Shown here one piece after another: positions 1 through 9,023 of a stretch of 64,000 nucleotides of DNA. The stretch comes from Micromonospora lutea (lineage in GTDB: Bacteria > Actinomycetota > Actinomycetes > Mycobacteriales > Micromonosporaceae). Numbering within the stretch: position 1 is the first letter of the stretch; each line of letters starts with the position of its first letter. Under the pieces are notes generated by a model. The model saw only the letters and a program-made list of their open reading frames with translations, did not search any database and had not been told where the DNA came from. The stretch lies in assembly GCF_016863535.1 (NCBI RefSeq), contig NZ_BOPB01000020.1:1-64000 (forward strand). The letters run 5' to 3'. A program made the position numbers and the translations under genes.

Positions 1-162
1 CACGCCCGGCCGTCGTACCGGACCGGCTGGTCGCCGGAAAGTCCGTCGACCGTACCGATGAGTTGCCCGCGTCGGAGGCGTCACAACAGGTGTGGCGCGA
101 GCGTTGTTCGACGTGATGTCACACCAGGAGCCCGGTCCGCGGAAATGTTGGAGGAGCGACCC

Positions 163-654
163 GTGTCCGACAGTGCCCAGCAGACGCCCATCCCGCCGCA
201 ACCCGCCCCCGAGCTGCGCCGTCTCGACTTCCTCGTCGGCACCTGGAAGCTCAGCGGCAAGACCGAGGTCGGCCCGATGGGTCCGCCGGCGGAACTCTCC
301 GGCACCGAGACCTTCGAGTGGCTGTCGGGCGGCTACTTCCTCGTCCACCGCTGGGACTGCGTGATCGACATGGGAGCCGCAGGCCGGATCCCGGACGTCG
401 GCTACGAGTTCTTCGACTTCGACCCCGAGACCCGGAAGTACCGTACGCACTACTTCAGCAGCTTCGGGCCCTTCAACGAGGAGCAGAGCCGCTACATCGG
501 CGACTTCGAGGACGACCGGCTCGTCCTGGTCGGTCCGGCGAAGTACGTGCGCCAGGCCAGTGACGACCGGACGATCCGCTACGACTGCGACTTCCCGACG
601 CCCGACGGCACCTGGGTCACGTTCATGCACGCCACCCTGACCCGGCTCTCCTGA
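163..654 (+). CDS. DUF1579-like hypothetical protein
   Basis: 163 aa from a GTG start at 163, preceded by GGAGGAG at 150-156. The same frame is open back to 58, but without a ribosome site. A short acidic/proline N-terminus leads into LDFLVGTWKLSG and a beta-rich body (GGYFLVHRWD, GYEFFDFDPETRKY, YDCDFPTPDG). This is the pattern of DUF1579-type barrel proteins, which are often annotated as small-molecule-binding proteins of unknown role. No catalytic residues are recognisable. It converges with the SDR gene and ends at a strong hairpin. Its link to the enediyne cluster is uncertain and it may lie outside the boundary. Confidence 0.7.
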   Translation: MSDSAQQTPIPPQPAPELRRLDFLVGTWKLSGKTEVGPMGPPAELSGTETFEWLSGGYFLVHRWDCVIDMGAAGRIPDVGYEFFDFDPETRKYRTHYFSSFGPFNEEQSRYIGDFEDDRLVLVGPAKYVRQASDDRTIRYDCDFPTPDGTWVTFMHATLTRLS

Positions 655-667
655 CCGGAGACGGACC

Positions 668-720
668 GGGCGGGCACCGCGCGTTCGATCACACCCTGAG
701 CAGACGCACGGTGCCCGCCC
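668..720. terminator. Bidirectional terminator hairpin
   Basis: A perfect 12-bp stem (668-679 with 709-720, GGGCGGGCACCG and its complement) with a 29-nt loop lies between convergent genes ending at 654 and 803. There is no T-run, as is usual in high-GC actinomycetes. Confidence 0.6.
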
Positions 721-802
721 CGGCGTGGGATACCGGATCCACCACGCCTGGTACGCCGATCCGGCCGGCACAGGTGACCCTGCTCCCGCAGGCCACCAGG
801 TA

Positions 803-1555
803 TCAGTTCGGCACCGAGGTGATCAGGCCACCGTCCACCAGCAACTCCTGCCCGGTGATGTAGGACGAACGGTCGGACAGCAGGAAGACCACGGCCTCCG
901 CCACCTCGGCCGGGCGGCCCAGCCGCCCCAACGGCACCTGGCGGCGGGCGCCCTCGCGGGCCTCTTCCGTCTCGGCGATGCCGAGGAACATGTCGGTCAC
1001 GACGTAGCCCGGGCTTACCGCGTTCACCCTGGTGCCCCGGGCACCGAGATCGGCGGCGAGGGAGCGTGCGAGATTCACCACCGCGGCCTTGCCGGCCGCG
1101 TACAGCGGGGTGGTCGCGATGCCCCGGTGCACCAGCCAGCTCCCGTTGACCACGATCGCCGCGCCGTCGGCCAACAACGGCAACGACTTCTGGATCGTCT
1201 GGAAAACCCCCCGGACGTTGGTGTCGAGCAGATCGGCGTACTCCCCGCCGGTCACCGCGGCGCAGGGGTTGAACCGGGCGATTCCGGCGTTGGCGAAGAC
1301 CCCGTGCAGGCGGCCGAACCGGTCGCGTACCACCGTTATCAGGCGGTCGAGGTCGGATTCCCGCGCCACGTCGGTGGGGACCGCGACGACGCGGCCGGCC
1401 GCGTCGAGCGTCTCGACCGCGCCCCGCAGCCGGTCGGCGTCTCGACCAGCGATCACCACCTGAGCCCCCGCGTTCAGCAACGCACGCGCGGTGGCCAGGC
1501 CGATGCCGCTGCCGCCGCCGGTGATGAGGACCGTCCTGCCGTCAAACTCCGCCAT
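803..1555 (-). CDS. Short-chain dehydrogenase/reductase (SDR)
   Basis: 250 aa, the usual length of a classical SDR. It has the NAD(P)-binding TGGGSGIG at residues 12-19, NAG at 89-91, catalytic Ser139, and Tyr152/Lys156 in YAAGK. The C-terminus IITGQELLVDGG-like segment (YITGQELLVDGG) is typical of the family. It is an NAD(P)-dependent alcohol/ketone oxidoreductase of unknown substrate. The ATG at 1555 begins directly with the Rossmann strand. It is transcribed away from the GH-like gene at 1720. Membership in the cluster cannot be judged from sequence. Confidence 0.9.
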   Translation of the reverse strand: MAEFDGRTVLITGGGSGIGLATARALLNAGAQVVIAGRDADRLRGAVETLDAAGRVVAVPTDVARESDLDRLITVVRDRFGRLHGVFANAGIARFNPCAAVTGGEYADLLDTNVRGVFQTIQKSLPLLADGAAIVVNGSWLVHRGIATTPLYAAGKAAVVNLARSLAADLGARGTRVNAVSPGYVVTDMFLGIAETEEAREGARRQVPLGRLGRPAEVAEAVVFLLSDRSSYITGQELLVDGGLITSVPN

Positions 1556-1719
1556 GCGCCCAGCGTGGCAGTGGCGGATGGCCCGGGCATCTCCGTCCGT
1601 GCGCTCGGCCGGCGACGCATCCCCGGTGGTCGCACGTCCGGAGGTGCATCGGTGGCGCGCCGGTTGGGAGGGTCGAGCCCGGGCACGTCACACCACACCA
1701 CGTCACCAGGGAGATCGCG

Positions 1720-2856
1720 ATGACCGGCAGTCCGCAGCCCGACATCCCACACGCTGCCGCCGAGCGGAATGGCCTGCGCTCGGTGGGGGTCGCCTACGAC
1801 ACCGGCACCAACTTCGCCACCGGGCAGGGTGAGCTGTCCCGGGTGCTCTGGAGCACCGGCCGGATGGTCGACGAGATCGGCGCGATCCGGCGGCGGCTGC
1901 ACTGCAACTCCGTGACGGTCTACGGCAGCGACCTCGGGCGGCTCGCCGACACCGCGCGTACGGCGGCCGAGACCGGGATGCACGTCTGGCTGCAACCGCG
2001 GCTCGTCGACCGGTCGCAGTCGGATATCGTCGACCACCTCGCCGAAGCCGCCCGGGTCGCCGAGCGGCTGCGTCGGGACGGGGCGGCCATCAGCTTCTCC
2101 ACTGGCTGTGTGCACTCCGTCTTCACTCCGGGACTGGTGCCCGGTGGGCGCTACCACGAGCGGATGGCCAACATCTTCGCCGATGCCGACCACCGGCTGC
2201 TGAGGCCGACCGACCCGGTCGACCTGGTGGACGGCAACGAGCGGCTCAACCAACTCCTCGACCGGGCAGTGAATGCCGTGCGATCGATCTTCTCCGGTGA
2301 GGTCGGGTACGCGGCGGCGCCGTTCGAGGACGTCGACTGGCGGCTCTTCGACGTGATCCGGCTGATGCACTTCTACACGCTCGGCTACCCGGCCCGCGAC
2401 GAGGACCGGGTCGCGGAGATAGCCCGGTACCACCGGTGGGGCAAACCGGTGATGATCGCGGAGTTCGGCACCGCGACGCACGCCCGCGCCGCCGAGATGG
2501 CCTTCCTCTCCTTTGACGTGGTCGACCGCGGCGCGGCCCTGCCGACCGTCCGCCCCGACGTGCGACGCGACGAGCCCGCTCAGGCGGCCTTCCACCAGCG
2601 GATGCTGGACGTGTTCATTCGGGCCGGGGTGCACGGCGTGGCGGTCAGCGAGTTCATTCATCCGACCCATCCGTACTCCGCTGACCCTCGGCTTGATCTC
2701 GACGTGGCGAGCATGGCTCTGGTGCGGACGGTCCGGGAGGACCACCACGACCCGGCGTCTGCCTACCGGTGGGAGCCCAAGCAGTCCTTCCATGCCCTCG
2801 CCGCGCGGTACGCCTCGCTCGGTGGGGCGATGCCGCCTACCGACCGGCCCGGCTGA
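1720..2856 (+). CDS. Glycoside-hydrolase-like TIM-barrel protein
   Basis: 378 aa. The pattern of alternating strands and helices with conserved short motifs (GVAYDTGTNF near the N-terminus, VTVYGSD, MHVWLQPRL, WRLFDVIRLMHFYTLGYP, KPVMIAEFGTATH, GVHGVAVSEF) looks like a glycosidase-type (beta/alpha)8 barrel. The E in IAEFGTAT and the E in AVSEF are at positions where acid/base residues would be expected. I know related actinobacterial proteins only as uncharacterised (sometimes called abortive-infection proteins). No signal peptide is present, so it is probably cytoplasmic. Its substrate is unknown. It is convergent with the P450 downstream. Confidence 0.6.
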   Translation: MTGSPQPDIPHAAAERNGLRSVGVAYDTGTNFATGQGELSRVLWSTGRMVDEIGAIRRRLHCNSVTVYGSDLGRLADTARTAAETGMHVWLQPRLVDRSQSDIVDHLAEAARVAERLRRDGAAISFSTGCVHSVFTPGLVPGGRYHERMANIFADADHRLLRPTDPVDLVDGNERLNQLLDRAVNAVRSIFSGEVGYAAAPFEDVDWRLFDVIRLMHFYTLGYPARDEDRVAEIARYHRWGKPVMIAEFGTATHARAAEMAFLSFDVVDRGAALPTVRPDVRRDEPAQAAFHQRMLDVFIRAGVHGVAVSEFIHPTHPYSADPRLDLDVASMALVRTVREDHHDPASAYRWEPKQSFHALAARYASLGGAMPPTDRPG

Positions 2857-2971
2857 GCCCGGGCTGCCGTCCGCCGACGACGGGTGGGCGGGCCACCAGA
2901 GCGCCGCGTCGGCTACACCGGAACGCCGCCACGAGGCGGGTCGGCGCTCACGTGGCGGCGTCCATGAGGGA

Positions 2972-2996
2972 CGCACCGCCGGATGTCGGCGGTGCG
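2972..2996. terminator. Hairpin terminator between convergent genes
   Basis: Perfect 10-bp stem CGCACCGCCG (2972-2981) with its complement (2987-2996) and a 5-nt loop, just beyond the stop of the leftward P450 (3016) and serving the rightward gene ending at 2856. Confidence 0.6.
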
Positions 2997-3015
2997 CCCC
3001 CGGCTCGCTCGGCGG

Positions 3016-4227
3016 TTACCAGGTCACCGGGAGGGCGGTCAGCCGCTCCATCGGACCGGTGGTGTTGCTGCGGATCTCCTGGGGCGGTATGGCGAGCCGC
3101 AGTCCGGGCAGCCGCTGGGTGAGCGTGCGGAAGGTCAGCTCCAGCTCGATCCGGGCCAGGTTCTGCCCGATGCACTGGTGGATGCCGAACCCGAAGCCGA
3201 GATGGTGGCGTGGCGCCCGGGTCACGTCGAACTCCTCCGGGGTGGACACCAGTGCGGTGGTGAAGTTCGCGGCGGCGGCGCCGATCAACACGCCCTCACC
3301 GGCCCTGATGCGATACCCGGCGATCTCGATGTCCTCCAGCGCCACCCGGGAGATCGCCTCCACCAGCGAGACGTACCGCATGATCTCCTCCACCGCGCCG
3401 GTCACCAACTCCGGGTCGGCCCGGAGCTTGGCGAACTGGTCGGGGTGCTCCAGCAGGGCCAGGCTCCCCAGGGAGATCACGTTGGCGGTGGTGTCCTGCC
3501 CGGCGATCAGCATGAGCATCGCGTAGAGGATCAGCTCGTCGCGGCTCAACCGCCCCTCGCGTACCTGGTCGGCGATGAGGTCGTCGAGCAGCCCGGTGCC
3601 CGGCTCGTCTTCCTTCGCGGAGATCAGTCGGCCGAAGTAGTCGGTCAGCGCTGCCATCGCTGCGGCGGCCCGGTCCGGGTCGGCGTCGAACAGCTCCCGG
3701 GCCGGTCCGGCGAAGGCCACCCGGTCCTCGTACGGCACACCGAGCAGGACGCAGACCGCCATGGACGGCACCGGTAGCGCGAACTCGGCGACCAGGTCCG
3801 CCGGCGCCCCGGCCGCCAGCATGGCGTCGATACGCTGGTCGACGATGTCCTGGATGGCCGGGCGCAGCGCGTTCATCCGGCGGACCGAGAAGCTCGGGAT
3901 CAGCATGGCGCGTTGCCGGGTGTGCTCCGGCGGATCGACGCCGATCAGGACGTCGGTGTAGCCGGTGTTCGCCAGCTCCGCCATCTCGGCGCTGAGCGCG
4001 GGGAAGCCGTCGGTGCGCGCGTTGATCGACAACCGGCGGTCGGCGAGCAGAACCCGGGCCTCCGTGTGCCCGGTCACCAGCCACGCCTCCCGTCCGTCAT
4101 AGAGCCGTACCCGGGACAGCGGCCCCTCGGCCCGGATCGCCGCGTAGTCGGCCGATGGCCGGTACGGGCACTGCCGGCCGATCGGGAAGCTCGGCGGCTC
4201 GGCGGGTGTCGTCGTTGGGGTCGACAT
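3016..4227 (-). CDS. Cytochrome P450 (bacterial class I)
   Basis: 403 aa. The I-helix AGQDTT lies at 242-247, ExxR at Glu281-Arg284, and the heme loop FGFGIHQCIG at 345-354 with Cys352 as ligand. The P450 is soluble and needs a ferredoxin and reductase that are not encoded nearby. The ATG at 4227 follows a strong AGGAGGAG. In related chromoprotein enediyne clusters a P450 hydroxylates the aryl acid moiety (NcsB3 role), so that is one plausible job here. The gene is separated from the aryl-acid operon by several unrelated genes, so this stays inference. It is distinct from the warhead P450 at 52427. Confidence 0.93.
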   Translation of the reverse strand: MSTPTTTPAEPPSFPIGRQCPYRPSADYAAIRAEGPLSRVRLYDGREAWLVTGHTEARVLLADRRLSINARTDGFPALSAEMAELANTGYTDVLIGVDPPEHTRQRAMLIPSFSVRRMNALRPAIQDIVDQRIDAMLAAGAPADLVAEFALPVPSMAVCVLLGVPYEDRVAFAGPARELFDADPDRAAAAMAALTDYFGRLISAKEDEPGTGLLDDLIADQVREGRLSRDELILYAMLMLIAGQDTTANVISLGSLALLEHPDQFAKLRADPELVTGAVEEIMRYVSLVEAISRVALEDIEIAGYRIRAGEGVLIGAAAANFTTALVSTPEEFDVTRAPRHHLGFGFGIHQCIGQNLARIELELTFRTLTQRLPGLRLAIPPQEIRSNTTGPMERLTALPVTW

Positions 4228-4654
4228 GCGTTCTCCTCCTGGTCAATGTCACCGGCCGCCGCGGTGCGTCCGACGGGTGGCCGCGACCCGCCGACCGGTC
4301 CGCCGACCGGTCCGCCGTCGTGGTCGCCCGGTACCGGGCGGACCGCCGGGCGGCGCCCGTGATGTGCGTGGTGGCGTCCCCTGGCGCGGCTCGGTGACCC
4401 GCCACCGCCCGGCCGTCGGGCCGTTCCTCGTCGGTACCACCGGCGTTTGTGCCCATTCAGCCTGCCCGGGAGGGCCCTGGGTGTCTTCTCGCCGCGTGCG
4501 GCACCGTGACGGTGGCGTGGCCGGCCAGCGCAGGCTGGAAGATGTCACCGGGTTGAGATCACCACGACGCTGGGAGGCGGGTGGGGCGGTGGGTCCGCCC
4601 ACCGACGCGCGGGGCCGGGGTTGGCCTTGGCGGTGCCGTCGAGAAGGGGTGGAG
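4228..4654. other. 427-bp divergent intergenic region
   Basis: It lies between the leftward P450 and the rightward Nudix gene and should carry both promoters. A 12-bp direct duplication (CCGACCGGTCCG, twice at about 4291-4314) is visible. I see no convincing small gene or clear -10/-35 pair. Confidence 0.4.
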
Positions 4655-5179
4655 ATGCGTTGGTACGTCGAGTCGGAGCGGACGATCTACCGTGACCGGT
4701 GGTTGCACCTGCAACGTGCGGACGTCGTGCTGCCGAACGGCGTCCATCTCGACCACCGGGTCATCCACCGGCCGGACGCCGCGTTCACCGTCGTGGTGGA
4801 CCGTGACCGGATCCTGTTGCTGTGGCGGCACCGGTTCATCACGAACACCTGGGGCTGGGAGATCCCGGGCGGCGCCGTCGAGCCGGGGGAGGAGCCCGTC
4901 GCGGCGGCCAGGCGGGAGACGGCGGAGGAGACCGGGTGGCGGCCGGACGGAAGACTGCGACCGTTGGTGCGCCTGCAACCGATGGCCGGCCTGTTGACCG
5001 TGCAGCATCACGTGTTCCGGGCCGAGGGGGCGAGCTACCTCGGCCCACCGGTGGACTTCTGGGAGGCCGACCGGGTGGTCTGGGTGCCTCGGCCAGAGGT
5101 GCGAAGACTTATCGCCGTCGGTGACGTCGTTGAGGCGACCACTCTGGCCGCGCTGCTGCACCTGCTCACGTTCGGCTGA
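4655..5179 (+). CDS. Nudix hydrolase
   Basis: 174 aa. A complete Nudix box (GX5EX7REUXEEXGU) spans residues 73-95: Gly73, Glu79, Arg87-Glu88, Glu91-Glu92, Gly94. Nudix enzymes hydrolyse nucleoside diphosphates linked to another group, using Mg2+ held by the box glutamates. The N-terminal YRDRWLHLQRADVVLPNG segment resembles ADP-ribose/ADP-sugar pyrophosphatase types, but substrate cannot be set. The ATG at 4655 is preceded by AAGGGGTGGAG. It has no clear operon partner. Confidence 0.9.
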   Translation: MRWYVESERTIYRDRWLHLQRADVVLPNGVHLDHRVIHRPDAAFTVVVDRDRILLLWRHRFITNTWGWEIPGGAVEPGEEPVAAARRETAEETGWRPDGRLRPLVRLQPMAGLLTVQHHVFRAEGASYLGPPVDFWEADRVVWVPRPEVRRLIAVGDVVEATTLAALLHLLTFG

Positions 5180-5436
5180 CGGCGACGCGTCGAGCCGGCA
5201 GGTCGGGCATTGGGTATCGACTGAACCCTTTCGACCGAATCGCGCACCGCGCCGACCCTGCGGTACGGCGCACCGCGAGGGAGACAACAAAAAGAAACCC
5301 GCGGACGCGTCCACAAATGAGGCGTTCGGGCCTCTCCGTGGTGGTCCGCCGACGGTACGATCAGGACACTCGAGCCTTTCGTGGATATGCCGGGTGCCCG
5401 TGTCACGAAGCCATTCAGACGATCTGAGGATGGGTC

Positions 5437-5868
5437 ATGGATTCTGCTGTATCACCGGCCATCGCAAATTCGGAAGGTCACGGTCCGCGCTGGCGTCAGC
5501 GCGCGATCGGCGTTTTGGCGGCCGTGCTGGCCGCTGTGCTCATCTGGGTGGTGGCGGTACCGCTGGCCGGGGTGGACCTGGCGGCCACGGTGGCGGAGGG
5601 AGAACCGCCGATGGAGATCGGCGTGGGCACGGTGACCGTCGCGGCGCTGATCATCTCGCTGCTCGGCTGGGCGCTGCTCGCACTGCTGGAGAAGGTCACC
5701 CGACACGGTCTGCGCATCTGGATGATCGTGGCCGTGCTCTTCACGGTGCTCTCCCTCGCCGGGCCGTTCGCGGCGGAGAGCGGTGCGGCGACGGCCGTAC
5801 TCGCGTTGATGCACCTTGCCGTCGGCGGAGTGCTCATCACGGCGATGGCGCGTAGCGTCCGCCACTGA
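5437..5868 (+). CDS. Small membrane protein with four predicted TM segments (DUF6069-like)
   Basis: 143 aa with four hydrophobic helices, roughly residues 24-45, 64-88, 93-112 and 118-137, separated by short loops. The first 22 residues are polar and cytoplasmic-looking. The pattern resembles actinobacterial DUF6069-type membrane proteins of unknown function. The ATG at 5437 has GAGGA at 5426-5430. It converges on the secreted-protein gene, with a terminator hairpin between. No function is proposed. Confidence 0.75.
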   Translation: MDSAVSPAIANSEGHGPRWRQRAIGVLAAVLAAVLIWVVAVPLAGVDLAATVAEGEPPMEIGVGTVTVAALIISLLGWALLALLEKVTRHGLRIWMIVAVLFTVLSLAGPFAAESGAATAVLALMHLAVGGVLITAMARSVRH

Positions 5869-5916
5869 CGCCCGTCGCCCACAGCACGGGAACGGTCGTG
5901 TCGCTCCACCCACGAC

Positions 5917-5950
5917 GGTCGTGCCTGCGCCGGACGGCGCAGGCACGACC
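5917..5950. terminator. Bidirectional terminator hairpin
   Basis: Perfect 15-bp stem (5917-5931 with 5936-5950) and a 4-nt loop, between convergent genes ending at 5868 and 5970. Confidence 0.75.
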
Positions 5951-5969
5951 TGGGAGGGCGACGGGTGGA

Positions 5970-6731
5970 TCAGCGCAGGGCCAGAGCCCGCTCGTGGACG
6001 GTACGGACCGAGTTGGCAGCCAGCTGCTCGGTCGGCTCGACGGACCAGATCAGCAGGTCACCGCTGGCGGCCAGGGTGAGCTGGGCCTCGCACTCCTGGA
6101 GCGTCTGCACCGAATTGTCCGTCGACGACGGGTCGTTCCAAGGGAGGATGGTCGTGAGGGTCGAGGCGAAGGTACGGGCACCGTCGACCGCCGGCGCCCG
6201 GTGCTCCGCGTAGGAAATGCTGCCCCGCAGCGACTCACCGCTGCCGGTGTCCAGTCGGATGGTGCCGGCGCTGCAGGTCCGCAGCACCTTGGCCACCTTG
6301 TCGATCGCCGTGCTGGCACCGCCCGGGAGCTGGAAGACCGCGGTCATGAAGTACCGCTGCAGGCTTTCCGGCGCGGCGGCCTGCGACCGCTCGCCGGACT
6401 GCATGTAGCCCTCGACACCGCTCAGGTCGCCCAGCGCGGTGGTCATCTCCAGGCACGCCCTCGGCTCGGAGGCGATACCGGGACCGGTGCCGAACTGCCC
6501 CGTCGCGAGCGCTTCCGCGATGGTGATGGAGGGCTGTACGGACGACGCGGTCTTGCGCTGCTCGCTCTCCGGCACCAGCATCTGCCGGAGATCGTCGTTG
6601 CTGAACTTGGTGGGGGCCGCCGCGGCCTCCTGGGAGCCGGCCGTGGCCGCCCCGTTCCCCGCGAGGAACAGCGTGGTCAGGGCGGCCAGTGCCACCGCGG
6701 CGAGGGTGACGACGGTTCGCTTCTTACGCAT
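5970..6731 (-). CDS. Secreted protein of unknown function (possibly PknH-sensor-like)
   Basis: 253 aa from the ATG at 6731, chosen because GGAGAACAAC sits just upstream. An ATG at 6743 lies in the same frame but overlaps that ribosome site. The N-terminus MRKKRTVVTLAAVALAALTT followed by AGNGAATAG is a Sec signal peptide. The mature part contains three or more cysteines (in PRACLEM, LRTCSAG, LQECEAQ) in a mixed alpha/beta pattern, and ends RTVHERALALR. The layout recalls the extracellular sensor domain of PknH-like proteins, but I would not insist on it. No link to enediyne chemistry is evident. Confidence 0.7.
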   Translation of the reverse strand: MRKKRTVVTLAAVALAALTTLFLAGNGAATAGSQEAAAAPTKFSNDDLRQMLVPESEQRKTASSVQPSITIAEALATGQFGTGPGIASEPRACLEMTTALGDLSGVEGYMQSGERSQAAAPESLQRYFMTAVFQLPGGASTAIDKVAKVLRTCSAGTIRLDTGSGESLRGSISYAEHRAPAVDGARTFASTLTTILPWNDPSSTDNSVQTLQECEAQLTLAASGDLLIWSVEPTEQLAANSVRTVHERALALR

Positions 6732-6955
6732 GTTGTTCTCCATGTCGAATGGTGGTACGTGATCACGGAAATGTTCCGCGGCCACTGAGGCGGGGGTCGC
6801 CCTCCCCTTTCTTTTCGCCTCGTGAAATCAGTATGTCGGAACGGTGGAGCCGTACCGCCTCCCGTAGTGCGCAGCGATTTGCGGTCGCCGCATCTATTCG
6901 TGCGGGCATCGTTATGTTCGGCAATCGGTAATGAACGAAAGATGCATGTCTGCCG

Positions 6956-7825
6956 CTACGCTTGCCCGGTCAACGGAGCCGGCTCGCGGCGTGGGTGCAG
7001 GACGTCGACGAGCCGGTCGGCGAACTCGTACGGGTGGGTGACGTGTCCGACGTGCCCGCCGGGAAAGTCGACCATCGTGAGCCCGAGCAGCCGGGCCAGA
7101 GCCTGGTTCGGACGGTAGGCGTACTGCTCCCGTGAGGTGCTGCCGCCGGCCAGCACCAACTGCGCCGCGTACCGGCGCAGCAGCACCGGATCGGGGCGGT
7201 ACGCGGGGAAGGTGCGGGTCTCGTGTTCGAACCAGAACACCTGGTTGCGGCGGAGTCGGGCCTGTAGCTGCGCGAGCGCATCTGGCGGGAGCTGGGCGTC
7301 CCTGGGTGGCCGCGTCTCGCCCGCCAGACCCACGTGCGCGCGGAACATCTCACGGGCGGCCTCGATGCCGCGCTCGCGGTAGGTCAGATACAGGTTGTCG
7401 TAGAACGCCAACCAGTGCTCGGCGTCGGGCAGGACCGAGGCCAGTGGTGGCTCGTGGACGACCACGGTGCGCAGGCGGTGCGGATGTGCCTGGAGCAGTG
7501 CCAGTGCCACGATCCCGCCGGAGCAGGTGCCGAAGACGTCCGCCGGCCCGTCGACGACGTGGTCGAGCAGGTGCCTGGCGTCCCGGGCGTCGACCTCGAC
7601 CCGTCGGTGGTCCACCACCGCCTCGAAGACCGGGCTCCGGGAGAAGCCCCGCCGGTCATAGGTGATCACGGTGTGCCGTGTCGCCAGGGTGTCCGCCAGC
7701 GGCCCGAACGGCGTGGCGTCGCCGTTGCCGGTGGGGACGCAGAGCAGCGGCGGGCCGTCGCCACGGACCTCGAAGTACAGCCGGGCGCCGGGCACCTCGA
7801 GGGCGCCGTGTCGCACTGAACTCAT
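6956..7825 (-). CDS. Alpha/beta hydrolase, putative Cys nucleophile
   Basis: 289 aa. The nucleophile elbow reads FGTCSGG (98-104). Aligned on the usual GxSxG this puts Cys101, not serine, at the nucleophile position, with Ser102 beside it. A C-terminal GGHVGH supplies the histidine. YDRRGFSRSP after the third strand is typical of the fold. The ATG at 7825 is preceded by AGGAGG. The family includes esterases, C-C hydrolases and dienelactone-type hydrolases. The substrate is unknown. It lies next to the apoprotein gene in the same orientation but is separated by a terminator and 534 bp. Confidence 0.85.
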   Translation of the reverse strand: MSSVRHGALEVPGARLYFEVRGDGPPLLCVPTGNGDATPFGPLADTLATRHTVITYDRRGFSRSPVFEAVVDHRRVEVDARDARHLLDHVVDGPADVFGTCSGGIVALALLQAHPHRLRTVVVHEPPLASVLPDAEHWLAFYDNLYLTYRERGIEAAREMFRAHVGLAGETRPPRDAQLPPDALAQLQARLRRNQVFWFEHETRTFPAYRPDPVLLRRYAAQLVLAGGSTSREQYAYRPNQALARLLGLTMVDFPGGHVGHVTHPYEFADRLVDVLHPRREPAPLTGQA

Positions 7826-8359
7826 GTGGACCTCCTGGATCGGACGGTGGAGCGCCGGCACCGGGTCCCGTTGATGCCGGCGGGCCGCTGCGCCCGGACC
7901 GGACGGCGGCGAGGCGGGCATGGTCGTCCGTGGTCGGAGGAGGCGGTGACGCCGGCATCGGGGTGGTCCGTGCGGTCGGCCGCGGGACCTGGCGGGCGGC
8001 GTCGGCGCACGCGTGACGAGTCGTGGGTCGACGGTAGGAGCGCGCGGGTTGGGCCGGCACCTTCCTGCATGCGGCCGGGCACTGCCGGGCCGGACCGGCG
8101 GGCGGACGAGTCGGACGGTGGGCGCCGCCGCGGTGCCGGTGGTGGCGCGGGCAGAGCGCCGCCGCCGGGACGCCTCCGGAAATGGGGGACCACCTACGCC
8201 GGATAACCGTCGACAACATTGTGTGTTACCGCTCGGAACGAGCTCGAAAGTGCGACAGACAATCGTTTCCCGGAGCGTCCGCTTCATGGTGTGCAGGAAC
8301 GCGGAAAGACTGTTCCGGGACGCATCGGGATGCGTCCCGGAACAGCCCGTTTCGTGGAT
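7826..8359. other. 534-bp stretch without a convincing gene
   Basis: Very GC-rich and open in several frames, but the translations are Arg/Pro-rich and lack ribosome sites or recognisable motifs. The right end holds the apoprotein terminator (8310-8345). The short AT-richer part around 8205-8260 may be promoter DNA for the hydrolase gene. Confidence 0.4.
8310..8345 (-). terminator. Intrinsic terminator of the apoprotein gene
   Basis: A perfect 17-bp inverted repeat (8310-8326 with 8329-8345) lies just past the apoprotein stop. On the minus strand it is followed by a T-rich run (TCTTTCC), so it looks like a true rho-independent terminator that isolates this gene. Confidence 0.85.
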
Positions 8360-8824
8360 CTATCGGAACGAGATCGCGGCGCCCGCGCCCTCACCGAGGT
8401 TGTTGAACATGCCGATGCCGCACGGCGTCCTGCCGCAGTGCACGACACCCCACGGGGTGCCGTCCGGGCCGAGGGTGCCCCGGTAGACGAGGCGTACCGC
8501 CAACTTGACGGAGAGCGTGCCGCTGGCGGTCGTGCTGACGCTGATGGTCTCGGCACCGTTGCACGGCATCTCCGCGCCGACGATGGCGCACTGACCGATG
8601 TGGAAGATGGTGCTCGGCCGCAGCCCGGCGGCATCGACGGTGACCACCTGGCCGTCGGCGAGGCCCGTCGCCGGGGTGACGGTGACCGTGGCGGCGGCGG
8701 GGGCCTCGCCGGGCTTGGTCGGGGCGCTGGCGGCCGGCGCCGATCCGGTGAGGGTCAGCCCGAGGGCCAACACCGCACCGACGCCGAGGGCGGACAGGGT
8801 GCGTTTCCAGTTCCTGACAAACAC
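8360..8824 (-). CDS. Enediyne chromoprotein apoprotein (neocarzinostatin family)
   Basis: 154 aa precursor. A Sec signal peptide (KR then an Ala/Leu core, ending near APAASA about residue 34) precedes a secreted beta-sandwich domain. ATVTVTPATGLADGQVVTV, the GQC turn and the C-terminal GAAISFR match the neocarzinostatin/C-1027/maduropeptin/kedarcidin apoprotein family. Cys79/Cys88 and Cys130/Cys135 have the spacing of the two family disulfides. Apoproteins bind and stabilise the labile enediyne chromophore, export it and protect the producer. I chose GTG 8824, with GGAG six or so bases upstream. ATG 8836 is the alternative but leaves almost no spacing to its AGGAA. This gene identifies the product as a nine-membered chromoprotein enediyne. 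Confidence 0.95.
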   Translation of the reverse strand: MFVRNWKRTLSALGVGAVLALGLTLTGSAPAASAPTKPGEAPAAATVTVTPATGLADGQVVTVDAAGLRPSTIFHIGQCAIVGAEMPCNGAETISVSTTASGTLSVKLAVRLVYRGTLGPDGTPWGVVHCGRTPCGIGMFNNLGEGAGAAISFR

Positions 8825-9023
8825 GTGACGCTCCATTTCCTGGACGAGGCACACTTCTGCGGGGACCGGTCGTTTCCTCTCCCGAGGGAGCGGGGTGACG
8901 TGACACGACGGAAGGCGGGCACCCGTGTCGTGATGCATTGTCGTCCGTCGAGCCACATCCAGAGCGCTCTGACAGTTATGACGACGGCGCTGCCGCCGGA
9001 TAAGCGGTCCGGGGAGAATAACT

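Noticed and set aside
4291..4314. Tandem 12-bp repeat as an operator
   Set aside because: Only two copies of a very GC-rich unit, which is not unusual in this DNA.
7826..8287. N-terminal extension of the alpha/beta hydrolase and rightward frames in the same region
   Set aside because: Low-complexity Arg/Pro translation without ribosome site. The ATG at 7825 has AGGAGG.
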